64,000 nt of DNA from an uncultured bacterium. GTDB lineage: Bacteria; Cyanobacteriota; Vampirovibrionia; Gastranaerophilales; Gastranaerophilaceae. The stretch covers positions 1 to 64,000 of the forward strand of contig CASGCE010000014.1 in NCBI GenBank assembly GCA_949299935.1, read 5' to 3'. This document shows, in pieces, positions 15,916-23,724 of the stretch. Position numbers and translations under genes: made by a program. Every line of letters starts with the position of its first letter. Position 1 is the stretch's first letter. The notes beneath the pieces were generated by a model. It searched no databases. It saw only the letters and a program-made list of their open reading frames with translations, and was not told the origin of the DNA.

Positions 15916-18174
15916 TTACAAAAAATTATATTCGGGTATATTAAACTTTTCATTATTAGCATCTTTTTGCACAAATTTCAGATAATATTGCATTGCTTTT
16001 TCTTTTGTGTTGTCGTAGAATTCTTGAGAAATATACTTTTTGTGTAATTCAGTTCTTTCACCTGAATAGTTCCCCAAGGTTGATGCATATTTTTCAATAT
16101 CAGATTTGTTTAATCCGCCTCCATAGGCTTTGGTTTTGGCATCTGTGCCGGATGGACGAATTTCAATATATTTGTCGTCAAATTCCATGTAAGTGCCATC
16201 ACCTACAAATTTTATTGATTTTAAATTCGAAAAATCAAGCTCTTTGAACGCATCAGATAGTACATTTTTAACATCTTCCAATGATAATTTACCTTCAAGT
16301 ACACCCATTGCAAGTGATAAGTAGAACAAGTCATTTTTTGTCCTTAATTCTTCACCTATGATTTTTGCTTGTTTAAATTTTTCAATGTCAGGTTCAGACT
16401 CATTGTAGTACGCAATATCAACCCGTGTGTCAAAACGTCCGATTATTTTATTTTCGTCAAATACCTTTAATAGATATTGAGAGAGTGTAATATTTTCTTT
16501 CTCAAGTTTTGCAACAAGAGCGGAGGCCACAATAATAGCTTCTGTAGCGCTTTTTTCTCTCATTGCTATTGCAAATCTTCCGTGCATAGATTTTATCAAA
16601 TCTTCCGTTCCCATTATCATTCCGCCGGATTCTTCACCGCCGAATAACAATCTGGGATTTTTGCCTAAGTCAATACTGTTACCGAAAACATCATCGAGCG
16701 CAACATTTTTTTCGTTGTCGTTTTTTATTTGTAATTCCACTTTCTTCATTATGTTAGCTATTTCTTTAAAACCGACCGGAACATTGACAACTTTTACTCC
16801 GTTATTTTTTGCCCACTCGTCCCACGATAATGCTGAGGCTGTTGTTTTTATAACAAATCTCGGGTGATTATTCCATAGATTTTGAGCTTTTAATTGTTTT
16901 GACCAAAAATCCATAAGCATTAAAAACGCCTGATTAGCTGTAAATATAGTTAAAATTGTTGAATCATTTAATTTGATGTAATCTATTCCGGCCTTATTAA
17001 GTTCTTCAATGCGTGAAATGCTTTCTTTTTGGGTTATTGTAAGCCTGTCGTGATCCGGATCTGTAATTAGTACAACGGTATTTAAAGGCATGTTTTTTAA
17101 TTTTTTGTTATAGTGCATTGTATCTATAACAGGGAAAAATTTTGTTCCGTCAGGTTTTTGGGCAATTACTGTAGCGTCAACGGAATAATCATAAAAAGCC
17201 TTTTCTCCTTTCGGTGTAGTGTCGTATTTTCCTATTGAATGAAAAAACGGATCTTCTTTAGTGTTAAACCAAACATATTTATCCGAAATTCCAAGCTTTT
17301 TTAGTACTCTGCTGAGTGTCCTGTACGCTGAACCCCCAACATTTTCAATTACTATTTTATCACCAATTTGCTTAATTAATTCTAAATTAATTTCTTGTGC
17401 AACACCGGATTTCAGATATTCTACGTATAAATCGACCCCGTCATTGAAACTTGCCATCACTTTTTCGTCAATCAGTTGGTTGTTCAACCCGGAGATCCTT
17501 ATTTCATAGGTGCCGTTTTTATTTGTTTTTTCAAAAATTTCTCTTATTTTGTCTACAAATTCCATTGATTCCTCGGGTAAATATTGACTGCCTTGAGAAT
17601 TTAAGTCCTTAGTGGCATTTTTTACTGAAATTCCGTGACTGGAGGTGATATATTCCCCGCCTAATAAATCAAGCTTAAAGGCCAAAAATGATGCAAGCCA
17701 TATTGGAATTGTTTTTTTGCCGAGTGGTACAAGTGTTCTTATACCCTGTGCGGCTTGGATTCTGGCTATTGCTTCTAAATATAAGTCTGAGTTGTAGCGC
17801 ACTTCTCTGCCAGCAATTTTAACTATTTTTTTGTCAGGGTATTTTTCTTTGGCGACAAGTGCTTTTGCCAAAGTTGCAAGCACCAACCCGACAAGATTTA
17901 TTGGAAAACGTGTGTCTTGCGGATATGCTATATTCTGCGGTCCCCTAATCCCCGCTGTGGATACCTTTGCTTCTTTGGCATAATTTTCCAGCCATTCCTC
18001 TAAGTTAAGTCCTTCCGGGTTGTTAATTTTATCATATGGTTTCAAATGCTCTTTTTTTAACGTGAAAATAAATTCACCTTTGTTGCTGAGCTTAATTATA
18101 GTATTTTTCTTTATATGTTCGGGTGTATTTTCCTTAACACTTTTAAATAATTTTCTTTCCAGATTGTTTTTCAT
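15916..18174 (-). CDS. Phosphoglucomutase/phosphomannomutase-superfamily phosphohexomutase
   Basis: A 752-residue enzyme with four alpha-D-phosphohexomutase domains in order. ITSSHGISVKNATKD contains the phosphoserine loop, TSSHG replacing the commoner T-SHNP. ITDPDHDRLT is the Mg-binding loop. GGEESGGMI is the sugar-binding loop. EIRPSGTDAKTKAYGGG is the phosphate-binding loop. It interconverts 1- and 6-phosphates of a hexose, supplying nucleotide sugars. It is longer than the 450-580 residues usual for the superfamily because of inserts. The open frame reaches 18276, but ATG 18174 is preceded by AAGGAGAG and begins MKNNLERKLF, so I start there. It converges on prepilin gene 2. Exact sugar specificity cannot be read. 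Confidence 0.88.
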   Translation of the reverse strand: MKNNLERKLFKSVKENTPEHIKKNTIIKLSNKGEFIFTLKKEHLKPYDKINNPEGLNLEEWLENYAKEAKVSTAGIRGPQNIAYPQDTRFPINLVGLVLATLAKALVAKEKYPDKKIVKIAGREVRYNSDLYLEAIARIQAAQGIRTLVPLGKKTIPIWLASFLAFKLDLLGGEYITSSHGISVKNATKDLNSQGSQYLPEESMEFVDKIREIFEKTNKNGTYEIRISGLNNQLIDEKVMASFNDGVDLYVEYLKSGVAQEINLELIKQIGDKIVIENVGGSAYRTLSRVLKKLGISDKYVWFNTKEDPFFHSIGKYDTTPKGEKAFYDYSVDATVIAQKPDGTKFFPVIDTMHYNKKLKNMPLNTVVLITDPDHDRLTITQKESISRIEELNKAGIDYIKLNDSTILTIFTANQAFLMLMDFWSKQLKAQNLWNNHPRFVIKTTASALSWDEWAKNNGVKVVNVPVGFKEIANIMKKVELQIKNDNEKNVALDDVFGNSIDLGKNPRLLFGGEESGGMIMGTEDLIKSMHGRFAIAMREKSATEAIIVASALVAKLEKENITLSQYLLKVFDENKIIGRFDTRVDIAYYNESEPDIEKFKQAKIIGEELRTKNDLFYLSLAMGVLEGKLSLEDVKNVLSDAFKELDFSNLKSIKFVGDGTYMEFDDKYIEIRPSGTDAKTKAYGGGLNKSDIEKYASTLGNYSGERTELHKKYISQEFYDNTKEKAMQYYLKFVQKDANNEKFNIPEYNFL

Positions 18175-18227
18175 TGTTTTTTGCTCTCCTTGCTTAATTA
18201 TACTATAAAAAATCCGTTGATGTCTAT

Positions 18228-18256
18228 TTGCTAAAATTACTATTTTTATGTATAAT
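18228..18256 (+). promoter_or_regulatory. Sigma70 promoter of the acyltransferase pair
   Basis: TTGCTA (18228-18233), 17 bases, TATAAT (18251-18256). It is followed by GGGAG and ATG 18275. Confidence 0.72.
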
Positions 18257-18274
18257 CTTGTAGGGAGTTGAGCC

Positions 18275-18946
18275 ATGGTTTTGACTAATAAAAAGAGAAA
18301 AAAAGAACGCCGAAGTTATTGTAAAAGAGAAGCATCAGAATATAATTTTTTCAGAAAAATGTTTCTTTTTCTCGTAACTAAAATAGGGTATATGATAAGG
18401 TTTAAAATTGTTTACCGTTTGAAAGTGTACGGCAAGAAAAATATACCTAAAGACAATAACTACATTGTTGCAGCAAATCATCTTTCAACTTTGGATCCGC
18501 CGCTGGTGGCAGCCATTATGCCAAGATCGGTGTGCTTTATGGCGAAACAGGAATTGTTTAATATAAAATTTTTGCGATGGTGGCTTGATTGGCTCGGTGC
18601 TTTTGCCGTAAATAGAGAACACTTAGGTGCTTCCACAATTAAAACGGCTAAGTCTATTAAACAGACAGATTGGGTACTCGGACTTTTCCCGCAAGGTACT
18701 CGATGCGAGCCAGGTGAGATTAAAGATATTAATAAAGGCTTTGCAAGCCTTGCTAAAGTTACAAAATGCGGTATATTGCCTGTTGGAATTATTGGTACGA
18801 ATGAAGTTAAACGTATACCGTTTACCGGTAAGATTGTCGTTAAAATAGGCAATGTTATTCCCTATAATGACAATTTGGATTTGGTGGTGGAGCAATGGGT
18901 TAAAGCAATTGAAGAATTGACCGGCTTTAAGTATGTTCAAAATTAG
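18275..18946 (+). CDS. PlsC-like 1-acylglycerol-3-phosphate acyltransferase (copy 1)
   Basis: A 223-residue membrane-associated acyltransferase. NHLSTLDP (68-75) is the catalytic HX4D block I. FPQGTR (138-143) is block III. GILPVGIIGT is block IV. The N-terminal 25 residues are strongly basic, followed by a hydrophobic segment (about 29-45) that probably sits on the inner membrane. The enzyme should acylate lysophosphatidic acid or a related glycerolipid. A GGGAG site precedes ATG. It is 10 bases before a second, diverged acyltransferase, indicating tandem duplication. Confidence 0.9.
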   Translation: MVLTNKKRKKERRSYCKREASEYNFFRKMFLFLVTKIGYMIRFKIVYRLKVYGKKNIPKDNNYIVAANHLSTLDPPLVAAIMPRSVCFMAKQELFNIKFLRWWLDWLGAFAVNREHLGASTIKTAKSIKQTDWVLGLFPQGTRCEPGEIKDINKGFASLAKVTKCGILPVGIIGTNEVKRIPFTGKIVVKIGNVIPYNDNLDLVVEQWVKAIEELTGFKYVQN

Positions 18947-18956
18947 GAGTTAAGAT

Positions 18957-19649
18957 ATGAAGGCTAGAAATTACAATAGAAGATATGCAAAAGAATACAA
19001 TTGGTTTCGTTCACTGTTTTATTTGACATTCCTTGTGGTAGTTGTTGACAATTTTTTACGTATATTTTATGATTTTAAAGTTTATGGTCGTGAGAATTTA
19101 CCCAAAGACAACGGTAAATACATATATGCCGGAAACCACGTATCTATTTTTGATCCTCCGATTGTTTCTTTTGCTACCAGAAAACTCATTGCATTCATGG
19201 CTAAAGAGGAATTATTTGATTCAAAGGAAAAACTTCAGTGGCTTGTAAAACGTCTCGGAGCTTTTGCTGTTAACAGAACTAAGCCTGAAATAGCTACTTT
19301 TAAAACGGTACGTGATATTTTTACAACTAAATGGTCTTTGGGAGTTTTTCCTCAAGGTGGTACAAATCCATATGGTAAGCTCGAAGGTATTAAAAAGGGG
19401 TTTGCTGTTATTGCTAAAACTGCTAAAGCTGATATTGTCCCCGTTGCTATTGCCGAGTTTGATGGTTATCCGAAATTGAAACCTTTTACCAGACGTAAGT
19501 TTAGAATTTATATCGGCAAACCAATATCTTATAAACTGTCCGAAGACGAAATAATTTATGAATGGTGTAAATATATTTCAGAGCATGCCGACTATGAAAA
19601 TTGTGTAAAATTACCGGAAGCTGTAACCAACAACAAAGTATTGGCTTAG
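18957..19649 (+). CDS. PlsC-like acyltransferase (copy 2)
   Basis: A 230-residue paralogue of the preceding gene. It shares KEYNWFRSLFYL-type N-terminal residues, a hydrophobic segment (about 20-38), NHVSIFDPP (catalytic His61 and Asp66), LGAFAVNR, FPQGGT in place of FPQGTR, and IVPVAI. The loss of the block III Arg (GGT instead of GTR) is notable, because that residue helps bind the acceptor phosphate; activity or acceptor may differ. The ribosome-binding site is AGGAG in the 10-base gap. It is followed after 19 bases by the third G-tract prepilin, which has no promoter of its own and so is probably in the same transcript. Confidence 0.88.
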   Translation: MKARNYNRRYAKEYNWFRSLFYLTFLVVVVDNFLRIFYDFKVYGRENLPKDNGKYIYAGNHVSIFDPPIVSFATRKLIAFMAKEELFDSKEKLQWLVKRLGAFAVNRTKPEIATFKTVRDIFTTKWSLGVFPQGGTNPYGKLEGIKKGFAVIAKTAKADIVPVAIAEFDGYPKLKPFTRRKFRIYIGKPISYKLSEDEIIYEWCKYISEHADYENCVKLPEAVTNNKVLA

Positions 19650-19668
19650 GATTGAAAGGAGTGTATTT

Positions 19669-20591
19669 ATGTACATAGCACAGACAGAAAACGGGGGGGG
19701 GCGACTCCTCTAAGCAGGTTTAGTAAGGTTTTAGAGAGTGTATGCGTTTGTAGGTACTATCTTTTTTTAGTGCTAAGAATATTTAAAAGTTTATTACGTC
19801 CGGTTCTTAAACAAATTAATTGTTACAATAATAATTTTTCAAAAAAGTTCGCATTTACTTTGTCAGAAGTTTTAATAACTCTTGGTATCATTGGTATTGT
19901 TGCAGCTGTTACCATACCACCACTTGTTTCTAACTACCGTAAAAATGTCCTAAAAACTCAGTTTATTAAAAAATATGCTGAAATTTCTCAGGCAGTATTA
20001 CTTGCCAAAAGTGAAACAAATGGTAATTTTAAAGAGTATTGTACTCAATATGACGGTACAAGTTTTTTTAATGAAACACAGTGTAAGGCAATTTTTGATA
20101 AATATTTTAAGAAAACCGGTACATGTAAATATAAAGAGGATGTGTTAACCTATGATAAAAAGCTTGCTGCAAGTGTTAATTATGGAGCTGTAACTGCACC
20201 AAAAATTTTACTATCTGATGGAAGCTGCTATGATATATGTGTTAATGCTTATCAACTCGGTTTCACGTTTGATTTTAACTGACCTGATAAAGGTCCTAAT
20301 GCACTCGGACATGATATATTTTCATTCTGGGTGGACGATTATGATTACTTGCAGCCGATAAAACAATCAACGAAATATACAGTTGATGAAATTCAAGAAG
20401 CTATAGAAAATTGTTTGGCGCAAGGAAAACTTAATACGTCATCTTGTCGCGCTATATGGAATCAAAGAGGGTTTCCTTGCACAAGAAATTCTGTACAAAC
20501 AGGTAACGGGCTTGGCTGCAGTTGGTATGCACTACATGATGAATGTCCTGATGAAGATAAAAAAGGTTATTGGTCTTGTTTACCCAATTAA
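19669..20591 (+). pseudogene. Prepilin-like protein 3: G9 frame break plus in-frame TGA
   Basis: AAAGGAG and ATG 19669 open MYIAQTEN, which runs through nine G (19693-19701) and stops at TAA 19711-19713. The prepilin frame is open from the G run (GGATPLSRFSKV) through a hydrophobic/basic leader to KKFA/FTLSEVLITLGIIGIVAAVTIPP. It continues to TGA 20280-20282. The same frame then resumes without loss (PDKGPNALGHDIFSFWVDD) to the stop at 20589-20591. In the sister genes the position of this TGA is a Gly in the pattern D-NG--GPN, so a single GGA-to-TGA change explains it. TGA is a normal stop elsewhere in the window. The tail is Cys-rich (CRAIWNQRGFPC) and lacks the DGWKI-DDYPW end. Possibly still expressed as a truncated pilin by frameshifting from 19669 or starting at GTG 19770. 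Confidence 0.7.
19693..19739 (+). promoter_or_regulatory. G9-CGACTCCTCTAAG element of prepilin gene 3
   Basis: Nine G (19693-19701) and the conserved block. ACT-C-CTCTAA (19704-19713) can pair with TTAGAG-AGT (19731-19739), nine pairs with one bulged C, just after the run. Confidence 0.72.
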
Positions 20592-20624
20592 AAAGTCCTC
20601 TTTATAAAGAGGACTTTTTTATTT
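20591..20624 (+). terminator. Rho-independent terminator after prepilin 3
   Basis: AAAAGTCCTCTTT, AT, AAAGAGGACTTTT followed by more T. It is a perfect palindrome and can work in both directions. The convergent gene ends at 20647. Confidence 0.9.
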
Positions 20625-20646
20625 AAAGAAAGGAATTCGGTTTATA

Positions 20647-21828
20647 CTAGATTTGATTTAACTTGTCAAGGGCTGCTGATGCTGCTTCTTGGACTCCTTT
20701 GTCTTGATCGTTCTTAGCGATGGTGAATAAGGTTGTCAAATCTTTTTTATATTCGGGGTTTTGGATATAGCTTAAGGCTTCAATTGCTGATGTTCTAACC
20801 ATCGGGTTAGGGTTGTCCTTCAACTGGTCAACAATTGTCATTGCTGCTGGTAATTCGGTGAGCGGAACTGTTGTTCCTGTTAATTTTTGTACTTCATCAG
20901 CATATAATTTTTCTAATATCGCTGAGGTAAACATCGCATAACTCTTATTTCTTTCAGCTTGTTCCATAGGAGTTATTGTTGTAGCCAAAGCTTTTTCCTG
21001 ATCCGAAATCTGCTGACCTGACATTAATTTTTGTCTTGCAGCAATTTGTTCTTGAGTAGGACCTGCTAATTTGCTTGAATCAGCATTGATTATGTTGGTT
21101 AAAGCGTCTATAATTTTTGCATCCAATAATTCGGTAGCTTTTGCTTTTTGTGCTTCATCATTAACTATGTTGGCAATTTCTTCCATGGCATTTGCCTGAA
21201 CTTCAAAGTCAGGGTTTGCTAATTTAGCAATAAATCCGTTTAAATCAACCTGAGGAGCTGCTTCTACCGGTGGGATTACAGCTACTTTAGGTGTTTCTTG
21301 GGGGGATGTTACCACAGGAGTTGGTTGTGGTGCCTGATTGATATTTACCTGTTGAGGTGCAGGTTGCGCCGGAATATTGACCGCTGCGGCTGCAGTTGCT
21401 TCTGCCACTTGCGGCGCCGGAACTGCTGGGCATGGCGGACACACAATTACAGGTGCAGGAGTTACTGCGGGTTGCTGTACATTAGCTGCTGCGCTCGCAT
21501 TTACATTAACCGGTTGCGGTTGGTACATGGGTTGATATGCGGGTTGTTGGTAAATCGGTTGATATACCGGTTGCTGCACGTTTGCCGTTGCGTTTGTATT
21601 TACATTGACCGGTTGGTAATAGGGTTGTACTGCTTGAGGATAATCATATAATTGAGTTTGCGGATACATGTAATATGGTGCCGTTACAGGTGCGTATTGC
21701 GGGTTGTATTGTGTTTCCTGTACCGGACATTTGGATCCGCCTACTGTTGGGTTGTGTATATCAATTTTTACAGCATTATAGTTAGGCTGTGCTAATTGAT
21801 AGTTGGGTAAAGTTGGAACTTGTATCAT
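20647..21828 (-). CDS. Pro/Gln-rich protein with C-terminal HEAT-like repeats
   Basis: A 393-residue protein with no signal peptide. Residues 1-200 are low complexity, rich in Pro, Gln, Tyr, Val and Asn, with an internal duplication (QPVNVNTNATANVQQP and QPVNVNASAAANVQQP) and a CPPCP motif. Residues 205-393 are helical, with repeats such as LANPDFEVQANAMEEIANIV and NPNPMVRTSAIEALSYI resembling HEAT/armadillo units. It ends GVQEAASAALDKLNQI. Such layouts suggest a scaffold that tethers partners through the flexible part. GGAAGA precedes the ATG. I do not recognise a named family. Confidence 0.75.
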   Translation of the reverse strand: MIQVPTLPNYQLAQPNYNAVKIDIHNPTVGGSKCPVQETQYNPQYAPVTAPYYMYPQTQLYDYPQAVQPYYQPVNVNTNATANVQQPVYQPIYQQPAYQPMYQPQPVNVNASAAANVQQPAVTPAPVIVCPPCPAVPAPQVAEATAAAAVNIPAQPAPQQVNINQAPQPTPVVTSPQETPKVAVIPPVEAAPQVDLNGFIAKLANPDFEVQANAMEEIANIVNDEAQKAKATELLDAKIIDALTNIINADSSKLAGPTQEQIAARQKLMSGQQISDQEKALATTITPMEQAERNKSYAMFTSAILEKLYADEVQKLTGTTVPLTELPAAMTIVDQLKDNPNPMVRTSAIEALSYIQNPEYKKDLTTLFTIAKNDQDKGVQEAASAALDKLNQI

Positions 21829-22006
21829 TTGTATTCTTCCTTTCGATAAATATTTGTATATTCCTATTCTACCGTTTAAATACTCCTCAAGAAATTTAAT
21901 TGCTTAAATTTGATTATTTTTTAATAAAACTTAACATTAAAATTTTGAAACCTTTGTATAAAGGGCTTTTTAGGTTTATCGTTATTGTAAATATTGAGTT
22001 AACTTG

Positions 22007-22036
22007 TTACAATTGGTAATTTGTTTATGCTATAAT
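22007..22036 (+). promoter_or_regulatory. Sigma70 promoter of the transketolase-ftsEX operon
   Basis: TTACAA (22007-22012), 18 bases, TGC-TATAAT (22028-22036). The transcript starts about 50 bases before ATG 22094. The preceding 21829-22006 is AT-rich with no gene seen. Confidence 0.7.
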
Positions 22037-22093
22037 GTTTCTGTAAGGTTTTGGTTTGCCTTGAACACGCTTATAGACTTGAATGGGGATGTT

Positions 22094-23047
22094 ATGAGAA
22101 TAGACAAAAATAACAAAAAATCAATCCGTTCTGCTTTCGGTAATGCTTTAATTGAAGTTGGTGCGATTAATCCAAAAGTTGTTGTTTTGGACGCAGATTT
22201 GTCATGCTCTACTCAAACACAAATGTTTGCTAAAAAGTTTCCTGAAAGATTTTTTGATTGTGGCATAGCGGAACAGGATATGGTTGCAACTGCGGCAGGT
22301 TTGGCTGCTGATGGTAAAGTACCTTTTGTCGCAAGTTTTGCCATGTTTGTTACAGGCAGAACTTACGATCAGATCAGAAATTCTGTTTGCTATCCCCAAT
22401 TCAACGTGAAAATTGTCGGAACTCACGGCGGTATTACTGTCGGTGAGGACGGTGCCAGTCACCAGGCTTTAGAAGATGTTGCTTTAATGCGCAATATCCC
22501 TCATATGAGCGTTGTTGTTCCTGCTGATTCCAAGGAGTGTGAGGAAGTTATTAAATATGCTGCTTTACACGAGGGACCCATGTATATAAGAATTGCAAGG
22601 AGTAATGTCCCCGTTATTTTCGGTGAGGATTATCACTTTAATATTAATAAAGCACTTGTATTGGAAGAAGGTCGTGATGTTTCTGTTTTTACGAATGGTG
22701 AAACCCTCGCTGAAGTCTTGGTTGCTGCAGAGATACTCAAAAAAGAAGGAATTTCTGTCGAGGTTGTTCATGTCCCTGTTGTCAAACCACTTGATATCGA
22801 AACAGTTGTTAACAGCGTCAGAAAAACCGGTTTTTCTGTAACTGTTGAAAATCATTCGGTAATAGGCGGCTTGGGCTCTGCTATTTGTGATATTCTGTGT
22901 GAATATTATCCTTCTAAGGTTTACAAAATAGGTATCTATGATGAGTTCGGCCAAAGCGGGAATGCTGCCGAATTGCTTGAATATTACGGGCTTAGTGCCG
23001 ATATATTGGCTAAAAGAATTAAATCAAAATTAAAAGGTGAAAAATAA
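22094..23047 (+). CDS. Transketolase, C-terminal half (pyrimidine-binding and C domains)
   Basis: A 317-residue protein starting MRIDKNNKKSIRSAFG after a GGGGA site; the open frame extends upstream to 22004 without better signals. It holds the transketolase Pyr domain: DLSCSTQT, FDCGIAEQDMVATAAGLAADG with the catalytic Glu that activates thiamine diphosphate, and GTHGGITVGEDGASHQALEDVALM. The C-terminal domain follows (VEVVHVPVVKPLD, VENHSVIGGLGSAI). In split transketolases the N-terminal PP-domain subunit is normally the preceding gene. Here the upstream gene is on the other strand, so the partner must be encoded elsewhere. The stop overlaps the ftsE ATG (TAATG), so expression is tied to ftsEX. 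Confidence 0.9.
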   Translation: MRIDKNNKKSIRSAFGNALIEVGAINPKVVVLDADLSCSTQTQMFAKKFPERFFDCGIAEQDMVATAAGLAADGKVPFVASFAMFVTGRTYDQIRNSVCYPQFNVKIVGTHGGITVGEDGASHQALEDVALMRNIPHMSVVVPADSKECEEVIKYAALHEGPMYIRIARSNVPVIFGEDYHFNINKALVLEEGRDVSVFTNGETLAEVLVAAEILKKEGISVEVVHVPVVKPLDIETVVNSVRKTGFSVTVENHSVIGGLGSAICDILCEYYPSKVYKIGIYDEFGQSGNAAELLEYYGLSADILAKRIKSKLKGEK

Positions 23048-23724
23048 TGATACAATTTCGTTCTGTTACTAAAAAATATGATAATGACCACTATGCACTG
23101 AAAAATGTTAATCTTGATATTTTATCAGGTGAATTTGTTTTTATTGTCGGTGCTTCAGGTGCCGGAAAGTCTACTTTGATGAAGCTTTTATACAGTGAAG
23201 AAAAGCCCAGCAGCGGAACTGTTACCATAGGCGGTATTAATGTCGCAAATCTTTCTAATGACAGAATTCCTAATCTCAGACGTTGCATGGGCATTGTTTT
23301 CCAGGACTATAAACTTTTGCTCAATCATACTGTGTTTGATAATGTTGCATATGTTATCAGAACTTTGGGAATAAGCTCCAGAGAGATTAATGCAAGAGTT
23401 TCTGGCGCGTTAAAAATTGTCGGTTTGTACGATAAAAAACATGCCAAACCCTCCGAGCTTTCAGGTGGTGAACAGCAAAGAGTCGGGATTGCACGTGCTA
23501 TTGTTAATGGACCACCGCTTCTTATTGCTGATGAGCCTACCGGTAATTTGGATCCTAAAAACTCCATGGAAATTATGCAGATTTTAGATCAGATTAACCA
23601 AAGAGGTATTACAGTAATTGTTTCTACGCATGATAACGCTATGGTGGATTATTTCAGAAAACGTGTAATTACACTTGATAATGGTGAAGTTGTTAGAGAT
23701 ATTCAGGCAGGTACTTATGAATAG
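23047..23724 (+). CDS. ftsE: Cell-division ABC ATPase FtsE
   Basis: A 225-residue ATPase that powers FtsX and so controls septal peptidoglycan hydrolysis. It has the Walker A motif GASGAGKST (35-43), Q-loop VFQDYKLLLNHTVFDNVAY, signature LSGGEQQRVGIARA, Walker B LLIADEPTGNLDP and H-loop VSTHD. The Q-loop sequence QDYKLL is characteristic of FtsE as opposed to LolD or MacB. The ATG overlaps the stop of the transketolase gene, and the end overlaps ftsX by 8 bases. Confidence 0.95.
   Translation: MIQFRSVTKKYDNDHYALKNVNLDILSGEFVFIVGASGAGKSTLMKLLYSEEKPSSGTVTIGGINVANLSNDRIPNLRRCMGIVFQDYKLLLNHTVFDNVAYVIRTLGISSREINARVSGALKIVGLYDKKHAKPSELSGGEQQRVGIARAIVNGPPLLIADEPTGNLDPKNSMEIMQILDQINQRGITVIVSTHDNAMVDYFRKRVITLDNGEVVRDIQAGTYE

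Noticed and set aside
18175-18276. N-terminal extension of the phosphohexomutase.
   Set aside because: ATG 18174 has a strong AAGGAG site and the extension overlaps the divergent acyltransferase promoter.
12468-19701. G runs as G-quadruplexes.
   Set aside because: There is a single run of nine G per site; an intramolecular quadruplex needs four separated runs.
20280-20282. TGA recoded as glycine (as in Gracilibacteria/SR1 bacteria).
   Set aside because: TGA ends other intact genes in this window, for example tatD, gatD and the 8-amino-acid-overlap tatD/tlyA junction, and no other gene has internal TGA at Gly positions.
20280-20282. Selenocysteine codon.
   Set aside because: The sister proteins have Gly there, no Cys, and no SECIS-like hairpin follows.
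21460-21640. Tandem repeats in the Pro/Gln-rich protein as a mobile element or CRISPR-like array.
   Set aside because: The repeats are coding, imperfect and contain no constant spacer pattern; they reflect protein low complexity.
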